Assembly: GCA_965224095.1 (NCBI GenBank)
Contig: OZ245039.1
Location: forward strand, 2,914,001-2,978,000
Reading direction: 5' to 3'
Source: JBPEWY01 sp965224095
Lineage (GTDB): Bacteria > Bacteroidota > Bacteroidia > Flavobacteriales > Flavobacteriaceae
DNA length: 64,000 nt
Position 1 is the first letter of the stretch. Each line of letters begins with the position of its first letter. Under the pieces are notes generated by a model, which had not been told where the DNA came from, did no database searches, and was given only the letters and a program-made list of their open reading frames with translations. The position numbers were made by a program, and so were the translations under genes. Positions 36,174-44,872 of the stretch are shown piece after piece.

Positions 36174-36755
36174 ATGAATTTGACAGAAGGAACTTTTCAG
36201 GAAAAAAATACAAGAGCAAAAAAAATGATGCTCTGGTTTGGGCTGGTTTCATTGCTTATGTCGTTTGCCGGATGGACTAGTGCTTATATCGTTAGCAGCA
36301 AACGATCTGACTGGATGAATGATATTCAGATCCCCCAGGCGTTTATATACAGTACATTGGTAATCCTTGTAAGCAGTGTGGTATTACACATGGGTTACCT
36401 TCAGTTAAAAAAAGGAAATTCTAAAAACACAACATTGTTATTATGGATAACCCTGCTACTGGGAATTACCTTTATTATATTGCAAATTCAGGGGTTTAAT
36501 GCGATTATCAATTCAGGGTATCACTTTACCGGCCCTACCAGTAATATCACCATGTCGTATATTTATGTAATAACGGGGGTGCATATTTTGCATGTAATTG
36601 CCGGGCTTATCGTGTTATCTGTATTAATTTATAATCATTTTAAACAAGCCTATAGCCCAAGTAAAACCTTGGGTTTTCAGCTGGGATTAACTTTCTGGCA
36701 TTTTCTGGGGCTCTTATGGCTGTATTTGATTTTATTTTTCTATTTCTATAGATAA
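36174..36755 (+). CDS. cytochrome c oxidase subunit III, short form
   Basis: The 193-residue protein with five hydrophobic helices belongs to the heme-copper oxidase subunit III family: MMLWFGLVSLLMSFAGWTSAYIVS, then HMGYLQLKKGNSKNTTLLLWITLLLGITFIILQIQGF, then the family histidine region TGVHILHVIAGLIVLSVL and LGLTFWHFLGLLWLYLILFFYFY. The ATG directly follows the ctaB TAA with no gap, so translational coupling is likely. A longer subunit III paralogue follows. Confidence 0.9.
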   Translation: MNLTEGTFQEKNTRAKKMMLWFGLVSLLMSFAGWTSAYIVSSKRSDWMNDIQIPQAFIYSTLVILVSSVVLHMGYLQLKKGNSKNTTLLLWITLLLGITFIILQIQGFNAIINSGYHFTGPTSNITMSYIYVITGVHILHVIAGLIVLSVLIYNHFKQAYSPSKTLGFQLGLTFWHFLGLLWLYLILFFYFYR

Positions 36756-36765
36756 GAAAAAAACG

Positions 36766-36773
36766 TAAATTTG
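36766..36773 (+). promoter_or_regulatory. possible internal promoter before the long subunit III gene
   Basis: TAAATTTG fits TAnnTTTG in the 45-nt gap between the two subunit III genes, 27 nt before the ATG. No clear -33 element. Confidence 0.35.
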
Positions 36774-36800
36774 ACCGATTTTAAAAACTAGATACTTTTT

Positions 36801-37778
36801 ATGGAAGCTACTGTTACTACAGACAAACAGGAAAAAGTTTGGGGCGGAGGAAACAGGCCACTAAAAGCCAGCTATGGCAAATTAATGATGTGGTTTTTTA
36901 TAGTCTCCGATGCATTGACGTTCTCAGGATTTCTGGCGGCTTATGGATTCTCAAGATTTAAATTTATTGAAACATGGCCCATTGCCGACGAGGTGTTTAC
37001 ACACATCCCGTTTTATCATGGAGACCCTAAACCCATGATATATGTAGCTTTTATGACCTTTATACTGATTATGTCGTCGGTAACCATGGTGTTGGCGGTA
37101 GATGCCGGTCATCATATGAAGAAAACCAAAGTAGCCTGGTATATGCTTCTCACTGTACTGGGAGGATTAATATTCGTAGGATCTCAGGCCTGGGAATGGG
37201 CAACTTTTATAAAAGGCGATCATGGTGCTGTGGAAACAAGAGGAGGGCGAATTCTTCAGTTTGTAAATGAGGATACCGGTAAGCGCGCTTCACTTTCTGA
37301 TTTTGCGGCAACTCTTTCGGAAGACCGCATCAGAAATATGAAAAATGAAGGCGTTTGGTATATGGACGAGTCGGCTCTTACTTCCGTGAGCCTTAATGAG
37401 GTGATGGAAGGTTTCAAAGCACATCCGAATATTGTGGTTCGAACAGAAACTATTAATGAAGAAGGAGAAAAAACTGTTTTGTCCCGTTCGGAATCGCTCA
37501 AACGCCTGGGAGATGCTGTCCGGGTAGTGGAAGGAGCCAATCTGGTTCGCAATGAATACGGAAGCCGCCTGTTTGCCGATTTCTTTTTCTTTATAACAGG
37601 TTTCCACGGATTTCACGTTTTTTCCGGAGTGATCTTCAATCTGATTATTTTCTTCAATGTTATACTTGGAACCTATGAGCGAAGAGGGCATTATGAAATG
37701 GTTGAAAAAGTTGGACTTTACTGGCACTTTGTAGACCTGGTTTGGGTATTTGTATTCACCTTCTTCTATCTTGTTTAA
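36801..37778 (+). CDS. coxC: cytochrome c oxidase subunit III, long form with inserted soluble region
   Basis: The 325-residue membrane protein has a subunit III core. Its N-terminal helices include LMMWFFIVSDALTFSGFLAAYGF and FILIMSSVTMVLAVDAGHHMKKTKVAWYMLLTVLGGLIFVGSQAWEW. A soluble insertion of about 100 residues (from GDHGAVETRGGRIL to VEGANLVRNEYGS) separates these from FADFFFFITGFHGFHVFSGVIFNLIIFFNVI and VEKVGLYWHFVDLVWVFVFTFFYLV. The insertion is charged and lacks obvious cofactor motifs. Having a short and a long subunit III side by side is usual in Bacteroidota oxidases. Confidence 0.92.
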   Translation: MEATVTTDKQEKVWGGGNRPLKASYGKLMMWFFIVSDALTFSGFLAAYGFSRFKFIETWPIADEVFTHIPFYHGDPKPMIYVAFMTFILIMSSVTMVLAVDAGHHMKKTKVAWYMLLTVLGGLIFVGSQAWEWATFIKGDHGAVETRGGRILQFVNEDTGKRASLSDFAATLSEDRIRNMKNEGVWYMDESALTSVSLNEVMEGFKAHPNIVVRTETINEEGEKTVLSRSESLKRLGDAVRVVEGANLVRNEYGSRLFADFFFFITGFHGFHVFSGVIFNLIIFFNVILGTYERRGHYEMVEKVGLYWHFVDLVWVFVFTFFYLV

Positions 37779-37796
37779 TTTTAGGAAATTTACAGT

Positions 37797-38180
37797 ATGT
37801 CACACGATACACATAAACTTGAAATCTTTAGAGGCTTATTAAAGTTTAAGTCTAATGAACAAAAAATTTGGGCGGTATTACTTTTTCTAACAATCGTTAC
37901 TGCCGTCGAAGTAATTTTAGGGATTTACAAACCGGAAGCATTAATGGCCAAGTTACTGGGCATGAAAATACTGAATTGGATATTCATTATACTAACACTG
38001 GTAAAGGCCTATTATATTACCTGGGATTTTATGCATATGAGAGATGAAACCCGGTTTTTGCAAAGAGCGGTGGTCTGGACAGCCGTATTCCTGATTATTT
38101 ACCTGATATTTATTTTGCTTACGGAAGGAGATTACATTTACGAAGTATTTAAAGAAGGCTTGCAAAGCTGGAATTTTTAA
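37797..38180 (+). CDS. cytochrome c oxidase subunit IV (prokaryotic)
   Basis: The 127-residue protein has three membrane helices (IWAVLLFLTIVTAVEVILGIY; ILNWIFIILTLVKAYYITWDFMHM; AVVWTAVFLIIYLIFILLTEG). The pattern AYYITWDFMHMRDE is typical of the COX4/CtaF-like small subunit. It probably stabilises the oxidase. It follows the long subunit III by 18 nt and ends at a terminator, closing the structural part of this gene group. Confidence 0.9.
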   Translation: MSHDTHKLEIFRGLLKFKSNEQKIWAVLLFLTIVTAVEVILGIYKPEALMAKLLGMKILNWIFIILTLVKAYYITWDFMHMRDETRFLQRAVVWTAVFLIIYLIFILLTEGDYIYEVFKEGLQSWNF

Positions 38181-38195
38181 GATATTTAACATAAG

Positions 38196-38224
38196 TAAAA
38201 AGGCGGTTTTAAACCGTCTTTTTT
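38196..38224 (+). terminator. terminator after the subunit IV gene
   Basis: AAAAAGGCGGTTT / AAACCGTCTTTTTT forms a stem with a T tract, between the oxidase structural genes and the assembly genes. Confidence 0.8.
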
Positions 38225-38305
38225 AATTTTGCAAAGGCTTTTCCGGCAGGATAATCCAATCACTGTTCAAGAATTAATCATTGCAGAAAAACTAAATGTA
38301 AACCC

Positions 38306-38944
38306 GTGAAAAAGTTTTTTGTTTTAGGAGTCCTTTTTATGTTACCCATTGTGGTATATATGTTTTTCGCTTCGGGAGTCAATAATTTTATGAAACTCCC
38401 TGTTTTAACCGAAAATATTCCGGATATAAGCGAAGTGGAAACTTTTACAGGCACTCCGGCAACCTTTCACTCTAAAATAACCGTACTGGGATTCCTGGGT
38501 TCTGACTTCGATAAAATGGAAGCCATGGCATTTAATCTGAATCAGAAAATTTATAAGCGCTTTTACGAATTCAGCGATTTTCAGTTTGTCATGGTTATGC
38601 CTAAAGGAACTCAAAACCTGGTAAAAGATCTTATAGACCAGTTATCACCGCTGACAGATACGCGCAACTGGAAATTTGTATTTGTTGAAAAGGAATATGC
38701 TCAGCAACTGTTTACCAGTTTGCAAACCAATCTGAATCTTTCCGAAAAGAGTACTTCAGAGAGAGTATTTTTAATTGATAAAGAAGCTAATTTACGCGGA
38801 AGAAAAGATGAGGAGGACCTGTTGTATGGATACGACGCAACATCGGTGGCCGAGTTAAACAATGTAATGGTCGATGATGTAAAGGTCATGCTCGCCGAAT
38901 ACAGGTTAGCGCTGAAAAAAAATAATGCATACCGGGAAAAATAA
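38306..38944 (+). CDS. membrane-anchored thioredoxin-fold-like protein without cysteines, beside SCO
   Basis: I do not recognise a named family. The 212-residue protein begins at GTG 38306 with one membrane anchor (FFVLGVLFMLPIVVYMFFASG). The rest looks like a SCO/thioredoxin-type domain: FHSKITVLGFLGSDFDKMEAMAFNLNQKIY fits the first strand and helix, and ERVFLIDKEANLRGR matches the FLID-x-G-x-R strand of SCO and AhpC-type proteins. It contains no cysteine at all, so it cannot bind copper or do thiol chemistry the way SCO does. Position 4 nt before sco suggests a structural partner in oxidase assembly; that is inference. Confidence 0.72.
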   Translation: MKKFFVLGVLFMLPIVVYMFFASGVNNFMKLPVLTENIPDISEVETFTGTPATFHSKITVLGFLGSDFDKMEAMAFNLNQKIYKRFYEFSDFQFVMVMPKGTQNLVKDLIDQLSPLTDTRNWKFVFVEKEYAQQLFTSLQTNLNLSEKSTSERVFLIDKEANLRGRKDEEDLLYGYDATSVAELNNVMVDDVKVMLAEYRLALKKNNAYREK

Positions 38945-38948
38945 TATT

Positions 38949-39575
38949 ATGAAAAAATACTCGTACGTAGGAATAGCACTTATTGTTTTGATATTCGGTA
39001 TCTGGGCGATACCGAAAATTGTGGAAAAATTTAAACCGGCCGATCTGGTTTCCATAGGGAAAGTACCGGCCTTTAGTTTTACCAACCAGCATGGAAAAAC
39101 AATTAGCAATGCCAGTTATGAGGGGAAGGTGTATGTGGTGGAATTTTTCTTTACCACCTGCCCCACCATTTGCCCGATAATGAACCGGAACCTGACCAAG
39201 TTGCAGGATGCATTTTATGGCCGGCCCGATTTTGGAATAGCGTCCTTTACCATCAACCCGAAACACGATACTCCGCGAGTGTTGAATAAATATGCTGAAA
39301 AATATAAAGTAAGCAACCCGAACTGGCATTTTTTAACCGGAGATAAAGAAGCAATATATGCACTGTCGAATACCGGATTTTCGCTATATGCGGGTGAGGA
39401 TACTGAAGTAGCGGGTGGTTTTGAGCATTCCGGAATGTTTGCCCTGATAGACCGTGAAGGAAATATCCGATGCAGAAAAGATGATAACGGAAATCCTATC
39501 ATGTTTTACGATGGTACTGACAACACCGGAGTGGCTATGATTAAAGAAGATATAGAAAAGCTTTTAAACGATTAA
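38949..39575 (+). CDS. SCO1/SenC family copper chaperone for cytochrome oxidase
   Basis: The 208-residue membrane-anchored thioredoxin-fold protein helps build the CuA site of oxidase subunit II. After the anchor (YVGIALIVLIFGIWAIPKIV), VPAFSFTNQHGKTISNASYEGKVYVVEFFFTTCPTICPIMNRNL carries the copper-binding CPTIC pair (C-x3-C). The third ligand His is in GFEHSGMFALIDREGNIRCR. I chose ATG 38949 rather than 38925, which would place hydrophilic residues before the anchor and overlap the preceding gene. Neighbours are the cysteine-free paralogue and DUF420. Confidence 0.93.
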   Translation: MKKYSYVGIALIVLIFGIWAIPKIVEKFKPADLVSIGKVPAFSFTNQHGKTISNASYEGKVYVVEFFFTTCPTICPIMNRNLTKLQDAFYGRPDFGIASFTINPKHDTPRVLNKYAEKYKVSNPNWHFLTGDKEAIYALSNTGFSLYAGEDTEVAGGFEHSGMFALIDREGNIRCRKDDNGNPIMFYDGTDNTGVAMIKEDIEKLLND

Positions 39576-39580
39576 ATACC

Positions 39581-40111
39581 ATGAGCGAAACCGATATTAA
39601 TGTCAAATATAAGCGTTGGATTGTAGTTTTATCTATTTTGATCCCCTTAGTAGTGGCCGCTCTTTTCAGTGTAAAAATACCCAATGCCAAACCGCTTACT
39701 TTTTTACCTCCCATCTATGCCTCTATTAATGGACTTACCGCCGTATTACTGATTGCTGCAGTCCGGGCAATTAAAAAAGGAAATCGGAAACTTCACGAAC
39801 GTTTAATGAAAACCTGTATCGCGTGTTCCGTGGCTTTTCTAATAATGTATGTGGCCTATCACATGACCACGAACTCTACCCCTTACGGAGGAGAAGGGGT
39901 GTTGCGGTATGTGTACTTTTTTATTTTAATAACCCATATTTTACTGTCCATTGTAATAATTCCCCTGGTTTTAATTACCTATGTAAGAGCCCTCTCCCGG
40001 CGTTTTGACGCCCATAGAAAAATAGCCAGGGTAACATTTCCTATCTGGTTATATGTGGCACTATCGGGCGTGCTGGTTTATATATTAATTGCTCCCTATT
40101 ACGCGTACTAG
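39581..40111 (+). CDS. DUF420 membrane protein, probable oxidase assembly factor
   Basis: The 176-residue protein has five hydrophobic helices (WIVVLSILIPLVVAALFS; PPIYASINGLTAVLLIAAVRAI; CSVAFLIMYVAYHMT; VYFFILITHILLSIVIIPLVLITYV; FPIWLYVALSGVLVYILI). The conserved histidines of DUF420, in KLHERLMK, VAYHMT and ITHILLS, are present. DUF420 includes CtaM-type proteins needed for cytochrome oxidase assembly in Firmicutes, and the gene lies 5 nt after sco, which supports that role here. Confidence 0.87.
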   Translation: MSETDINVKYKRWIVVLSILIPLVVAALFSVKIPNAKPLTFLPPIYASINGLTAVLLIAAVRAIKKGNRKLHERLMKTCIACSVAFLIMYVAYHMTTNSTPYGGEGVLRYVYFFILITHILLSIVIIPLVLITYVRALSRRFDAHRKIARVTFPIWLYVALSGVLVYILIAPYYAY

Positions 40112-40114
40112 GTC

Positions 40115-40357
40115 ATGAGAATGAACTGGAAAACATCGATGAGAAAAACTGTATTGATACTGGGTGTATTAATATTGCTCCCCCAATGGGCAGAGGCACA
40201 ATGTGCTATGTGTCGGGCAGTTTTGGAAAGCCAGGAAAGCACAGATGCCGCAGAGGGTATCAATAACGGAATCGTGTATTTAATGGCAATTCCCTATATA
40301 CTTATCGGAGGGCTTGGTTACCTGATTTATAGGCGGATGAAAAAAGGCGCTAAATAA
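40115..40357 (+). CDS. small membrane protein with a signal-anchor and CAMC motif
   Basis: The 80-residue protein has a signal-like N-terminus (TVLILGVLILLPQWAEAQ) immediately followed by CAMCRAVLES, then a membrane helix (GIVYLMAIPYILIGGLGYLIY) and a basic tail (RRMKKGAK). After signal cleavage the Cys pair would lie near the periplasmic N-terminus. I recall similar small proteins next to SCO and DUF420 in other Flavobacteriia, but know of no assigned function. A copper or thiol role in oxidase assembly is inferred from the CxxC motif and the 3-nt gap to DUF420. The start could also be a later ATG at 40139. Confidence 0.75.
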   Translation: MRMNWKTSMRKTVLILGVLILLPQWAEAQCAMCRAVLESQESTDAAEGINNGIVYLMAIPYILIGGLGYLIYRRMKKGAK

Positions 40358-40506
40358 TTTTAACATTTCTTTCACATTTTTTCCAGTAACATTTTAAGCA
40401 TTTATAAGTCATATTTTGTAATGAAGTAACGCTGAGTTCTTAACAATACCTTAATACATTAAGTTTTATCTTATTTGTAACATTGTAAGCTAATTAAACG
40501 CTAACC

Positions 40507-41208
40507 ATGATTGAAATAAAAGATCTTCACAAGTCCTATAAAATGGGCAAAAACTCCCTCCATGTTTTAAAGGGTATCGATTTTAAGGTTGATAACGGCG
40601 AATTGGTAGCCATTATGGGATCATCCGGTTCGGGAAAGTCCACGTTACTCAATATATTGGGGATGTTGGATGTAGCCGATTCCGGCGAATACACACTGGA
40701 CGGAGTACCTATTAAAGATTTAAATGAGACCAAAGCGGCGCAGTACCGTAACAAATTTCTCGGGTTCGTGTTTCAGTCGTTTAATCTTATCAATTATAAA
40801 ACAGCGCTGGAAAATGTGGCCCTTCCATTATACTATCAGGGAGTGGGAAGAAAAGAACGCCAGGAAAGAGCGTTAATGTACCTCGAACAGGTAGGATTAA
40901 AAGAATGGGCTACGCATCTGCCCAGTGAATTATCAGGAGGGCAGAAACAGCGGGTGGCTATTGCGAGAGCTATGGCAGCCGAACCCAAAGTACTGTTAGC
41001 CGATGAGCCTACGGGAGCCTTAGACAGTACAACCTCTTATGAGGTGATGGATCTTATACAGAAAATAAACGACAAGGGAAATACCATCCTGGTAGTTACC
41101 CACGAACCGGATATCGCCAATATGTGCAAGCGCATCGTACACCTGAAAGACGGAGTTATTGTTGAAGACACAAGAGTAGAACAAGTAAGAGCTTCCTCCT
41201 ATGTTTAG
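40507..41208 (+). CDS. MacB/LolD-type ABC transporter ATPase
   Basis: The 233-residue cytoplasmic ATPase has Walker A MGSSGSGKSTLLN, Q-loop FVFQSFNLI, signature LSGGQKQRVAIARA, Walker B VLLADEPTGALD and His switch VVTHEPD, all intact. It belongs to the MacB/LolD/FtsE subgroup that powers mechanotransmission-type exporters. It overlaps the first permease gene by 8 nt and opens a five-gene operon (ATPase, two permeases, adaptor, TolC), so efflux across both membranes is the likely job. Confidence 0.93.
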   Translation: MIEIKDLHKSYKMGKNSLHVLKGIDFKVDNGELVAIMGSSGSGKSTLLNILGMLDVADSGEYTLDGVPIKDLNETKAAQYRNKFLGFVFQSFNLINYKTALENVALPLYYQGVGRKERQERALMYLEQVGLKEWATHLPSELSGGQKQRVAIARAMAAEPKVLLADEPTGALDSTTSYEVMDLIQKINDKGNTILVVTHEPDIANMCKRIVHLKDGVIVEDTRVEQVRASSYV

Positions 41209-42430
41209 CAGAGACACCTGGAAGGAAATATTCCTGACGATCAGGAAAAACAAACTCCGTACATTTTTATCGGGGTTTAGCGTGGCATTGGGGATATTTC
41301 TTTTTGTGATCCTCTTTGGGTTTGGCAACGGACTCATCAATACATTCGATGAATTTTTTAACGACGATGCTACCAATACCTTTTTCCTGTTTCCGGGCAG
41401 AACCTCTATGCCTTATAAAGGGTATAAGGGAAACCGCAGAATCGAATTCAGAAATAACGATCTGGAAGATATAGAAAAAAACTTCCCGATGTTTCTGGAA
41501 TATATCACTCCCCGGATTTCCAGGAATGCCCTGGTTAAACACAATAACGAATCAAATAATTACAACACCAGAGCAGTAAGCCCCGCACATCAGTACAATG
41601 AGAAAACCATTATGATGAAAGGCAGGTTTTTACATGAAGACGATATAGAAAATAAAACCAAATATGCCGTTATCGGGCGTTTGGTTGAGAGAGACCTGTT
41701 TAAAGATGAAGAACCCGTTGGAAAATATATTGACATCGGCGGAAGTGCTTTTAAAGTGGTTGGTGTATTTCAGGATGAGGGCGGAGATAATGAAGAAAGA
41801 TATATTTATATTCCGTATACCACCCGGCAACTCATAGAAAAGAATACCGATAAAATCGATCAGATTATACTGGCCTTTAAACCACAGATTGGATATGCCG
41901 GGGCTATGGCTTTTGAAAATAGTTTGATGAAATTTTTAAAGGACAAACACAACATTAACCCGAATGACCAAAACGGTATTTTTATTCGCAATGTGGCCGA
42001 TCAGTATAAGCAAAACCAACAGTTTGCAAGAGTATTACAGCTTATCGTTGCCTTTGTAGCTTTCGGGACTATTATAGCCGGAATCATCGGGATAAGTAAT
42101 GTCATGGTATTTACCGTACGGGAGCGGACCAAGGAAATAGGTATTCGCAAGGCGTTGGGGGCTACACCAAAATCGGTAATTTCACTAACACTGCTGGAAT
42201 CTATTTTTATTACCACTATTGCAGGCTATGTGGGCCTTTTGCTGGGAATGTTTGTATTGCGTGGTTTGGGAGATACCCTGGAAGATTATTTTATTACAGA
42301 CCCTTATATCAATACGGGAACAGCCATTTTTGCCACCGTAATTTTGATAATTGCCGGAGCTATTGCCGGGTATATGCCTGCCCGACGAGCTGCCAGAATA
42401 AAACCTATTGTTGCACTTAGAGACGAATAG
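41201..42430 (+). CDS. MacB-type ABC transporter permease (first)
   Basis: The 409-residue protein has an N-terminal helix (FLSGFSVALGIFLFVILFGFGNGLI), a large periplasmic MacB-PCD domain (about 55-270), then three C-terminal helices, with the coupling segment VRERTKEIGIRKALGATPKSVISLTLLESIFIT and the final ARRAARIKPIVALRDE. This is the FtsX/MacB permease plan with the ATPase encoded separately. It is adjacent to a second, divergent permease, suggesting a heterodimer. Confidence 0.92.
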   Translation: MFSRDTWKEIFLTIRKNKLRTFLSGFSVALGIFLFVILFGFGNGLINTFDEFFNDDATNTFFLFPGRTSMPYKGYKGNRRIEFRNNDLEDIEKNFPMFLEYITPRISRNALVKHNNESNNYNTRAVSPAHQYNEKTIMMKGRFLHEDDIENKTKYAVIGRLVERDLFKDEEPVGKYIDIGGSAFKVVGVFQDEGGDNEERYIYIPYTTRQLIEKNTDKIDQIILAFKPQIGYAGAMAFENSLMKFLKDKHNINPNDQNGIFIRNVADQYKQNQQFARVLQLIVAFVAFGTIIAGIIGISNVMVFTVRERTKEIGIRKALGATPKSVISLTLLESIFITTIAGYVGLLLGMFVLRGLGDTLEDYFITDPYINTGTAIFATVILIIAGAIAGYMPARRAARIKPIVALRDE

Positions 42431-42432
42431 AT

Positions 42433-43698
42433 ATGAAGTTTTTATTTGACAGAGATACATGGCAGGAAATATTTGGTTCCATCAGTAAAAATAAACTGAG
42501 GACCATTATTACCGTGATAGGTGTATTGTGGGGAATTTTTATTTATATAGCGCTTTCCGGAGCGGCCAAGGGCCTGGATAATGGTTTTGAAAAACAGTTT
42601 GAAACGGTGGCCATGAACAGTATGTTTGCGTGGGCTCAGCGAACCAGTATGCCCTATGAGGGTTTTAAGATAGGAAGGCCTTTACAGTTAAAACTTAAGG
42701 ATGCGGAAGTTTTACAAAACAGAATCCCGGAAATACAATATATAGCTCCCCGTAATGTAAGAGGAGTTTTCGGAGATGCCCCGGGACTCATTGTTAGAGG
42801 TCAGAAATCAGGAAATTATGCAGTATATGGAGACTTCCCCGTGTTTACAAAAATTGCTACAAAAAAAATCTACGACGGAGGACGCTTTATAAACGATGAT
42901 GATATTACACATGCCCGAAAAGTATGCGTTATAGGCGAGCGTACGCAGGCGGAATTATTTGAAAAGAACGAGAATCCTATCGGCGGGTATATCCGGATAG
43001 ACAATGTGTATTTTCAGGTGGTGGGAGTTCACAAATTTGTTCCCGGCGGCGGATTTGAAAGTGACAGCGATATATTTATTCCGTTCTCCACCTATAAAAA
43101 ACTGTATAATTCGGGCGATAATGTAGGATGGTTTTCCATAGCAGCTTATGACGACGCCGATATCATAAAAGTAGAAGAAGAAGTTAAAACCACCCTAAAA
43201 AATATACACCGCGTGCACCCCGACGATGAAAGAGCATTCGGGTCTTTCAATCTGGGCGAAATTTTTAACAGGATCATGGGCTTTTCCAAAGGAATGACAT
43301 TTTTATCGCTGATAGTGGGAATTGCGACCATCCTGGCAGGAGTAATCGGGATTGGAAACGTATTGCTTATTGCCGTAAAGGAAAGAACGAAAGAATTAGG
43401 TATACGAAGAGCCCTGGGTGCTACCCCCAGAGAGGTCAGAGGTCAGATAATCCTCGAATCGGTATTTCTGACCATGGTAGCCGGGATCCTGGGAATTGTT
43501 TTAGGTGCGGGAGTCCTCGCAATAATTAATAATTTGACGGAAGGGCAAAGCAATTTCCCCTATACAAATCCTACGGTTCCTATACCGTATGTTATAGGAT
43601 CACTAATCATTATGGTGGTTTTGGGAACATTGATAGGCCTGATTCCCGCTCAAAGAGCGGTAAGTATAAAACCGATAGACGCATTACGAGAAGAATAA
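42433..43698 (+). CDS. MacB-type ABC transporter permease (second)
   Basis: The 421-residue paralogue of the preceding gene has the same plan: KLRTIITVIGVLWGIFIYIALSGAAKGL as helix 1, a periplasmic MacB-PCD domain, and VKERTKELGIRRALGATPREVRGQIILESVFLTMVAGILG before the last helices, ending AQRAVSIKPIDALREE. It starts 2 nt after the first permease. Two different permeases with one ATPase imply an asymmetric transporter. The substrate cannot be told from sequence. Confidence 0.92.
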   Translation: MKFLFDRDTWQEIFGSISKNKLRTIITVIGVLWGIFIYIALSGAAKGLDNGFEKQFETVAMNSMFAWAQRTSMPYEGFKIGRPLQLKLKDAEVLQNRIPEIQYIAPRNVRGVFGDAPGLIVRGQKSGNYAVYGDFPVFTKIATKKIYDGGRFINDDDITHARKVCVIGERTQAELFEKNENPIGGYIRIDNVYFQVVGVHKFVPGGGFESDSDIFIPFSTYKKLYNSGDNVGWFSIAAYDDADIIKVEEEVKTTLKNIHRVHPDDERAFGSFNLGEIFNRIMGFSKGMTFLSLIVGIATILAGVIGIGNVLLIAVKERTKELGIRRALGATPREVRGQIILESVFLTMVAGILGIVLGAGVLAIINNLTEGQSNFPYTNPTVPIPYVIGSLIIMVVLGTLIGLIPAQRAVSIKPIDALREE

Positions 43699-43726
43699 AC
43701 TAAACAACCTTATAAATTAAAACAGC

Positions 43727-44851
43727 ATGAAGATTTTAAAGTATGTTGGACTTGGCCTCCTGGTATTGGGAGTTTTATGGGCGGCAGCCTATTTTATCAA
43801 ATCGAATAGCAAATCGCCCGTTACTTTTGAGACCGAAACTCCTTTTGTAACCAATATAGAAAAGAAAACCGTAGCCACCGGAAAAGTGGTTCCGGAAGAT
43901 GAGGTGCAGGTAAAACCACAGATATCCGGAATTATTGAAAAAATTTATCTGGAAGAAGGTCAGAAAGTAAAAGCAGGAGACCTTATTGCCAAGGTAAAAG
44001 TGGTTCCAAACGAACAATCACTGAATAGTGCCCGGGGGCGCGTTCGCAATGCCCAGATCAATCTGGATAATGTTAAGATTGAATACGACCGGAATAAAAC
44101 CTTGTTTGATAAAGGAGTGATTTCCAGTCAGGATTTTAATGCCCTTCAACTGCGTTACGATCAGGCCAAACAGGAATTGTCGAATGCGCAAAGCGATTAT
44201 CAGATTATTCGCCGCGGCTCTGCCGGAGGCTCCGCCAGTGCCAATACCAATATCAGAGCTACGGTAAATGGTACTATCCTTGAAATTCCGGTAAAGGAGG
44301 GAGACCAGGTAATTCAGAGTAATAATTTTAACGATGGAACCACTATTGCTACGATAGCCGATCTCGGCAAGATGATATTTGAAGGGAAAGTAGACGAAGC
44401 CGAAGTAGGAAAATTGAAGCTGGGCATGCCTTTAAAAATAAGTCTGGGAGCAATTCAGGATCAGGAATTCGACGCTAAATTAAAATTTATAGCCCCGAAA
44501 GGGAACGAAGAATCCGGAGCAGTACAGTTTAAAATTGAAGGAGATGTAGATCTTAACGAAGCTTTTTTTATACGAGCCGGATATAGTGCCAACGCTTCCC
44601 TGGTGCTCGATAAGAGAGATAGCGTTATGGCCATTAAAGAAGCCTATCTGCAATACGATAAGGAAACAGATAAACCCTTTGTGGAAGTGGAGGTAGGAGA
44701 TCAGAAATTTGAAAGAAAAGATGTGGAAATCGGAATTTCAGATGGAATTAATGTTGAAATTGTTTCCGGGATATCGGAAGACGATAAGGTGAAGATCTGG
44801 AATAAAACCGAGCCTGTTAAAAAAGGCGAAGACGAAGAAGAGGATAACTAA
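43727..44851 (+). CDS. periplasmic adaptor (membrane fusion) protein, MacA/HlyD type
   Basis: The 374-residue protein has an N-terminal membrane anchor (YVGLGLLVLGVLWAAAYFI), a barrel-sandwich/lipoyl hybrid region (GKVVPEDEVQVKPQISGIIEKIYLEEGQKVKAGDLIAKVKV), a coiled-coil hairpin (about 95-160, SLNSARGRVRNAQINLDNVKIEYDRNKTLFDKG), the second lipoyl half and a beta-barrel domain. The C-terminus is very acidic (KKGEDEEEDN). It connects the inner-membrane permeases to the TolC-like channel encoded next. Confidence 0.92.
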   Translation: MKILKYVGLGLLVLGVLWAAAYFIKSNSKSPVTFETETPFVTNIEKKTVATGKVVPEDEVQVKPQISGIIEKIYLEEGQKVKAGDLIAKVKVVPNEQSLNSARGRVRNAQINLDNVKIEYDRNKTLFDKGVISSQDFNALQLRYDQAKQELSNAQSDYQIIRRGSAGGSASANTNIRATVNGTILEIPVKEGDQVIQSNNFNDGTTIATIADLGKMIFEGKVDEAEVGKLKLGMPLKISLGAIQDQEFDAKLKFIAPKGNEESGAVQFKIEGDVDLNEAFFIRAGYSANASLVLDKRDSVMAIKEAYLQYDKETDKPFVEVEVGDQKFERKDVEIGISDGINVEIVSGISEDDKVKIWNKTEPVKKGEDEEEDN

Positions 44852-44872
44852 TTTGTAAAAGAGACCTAAAGG

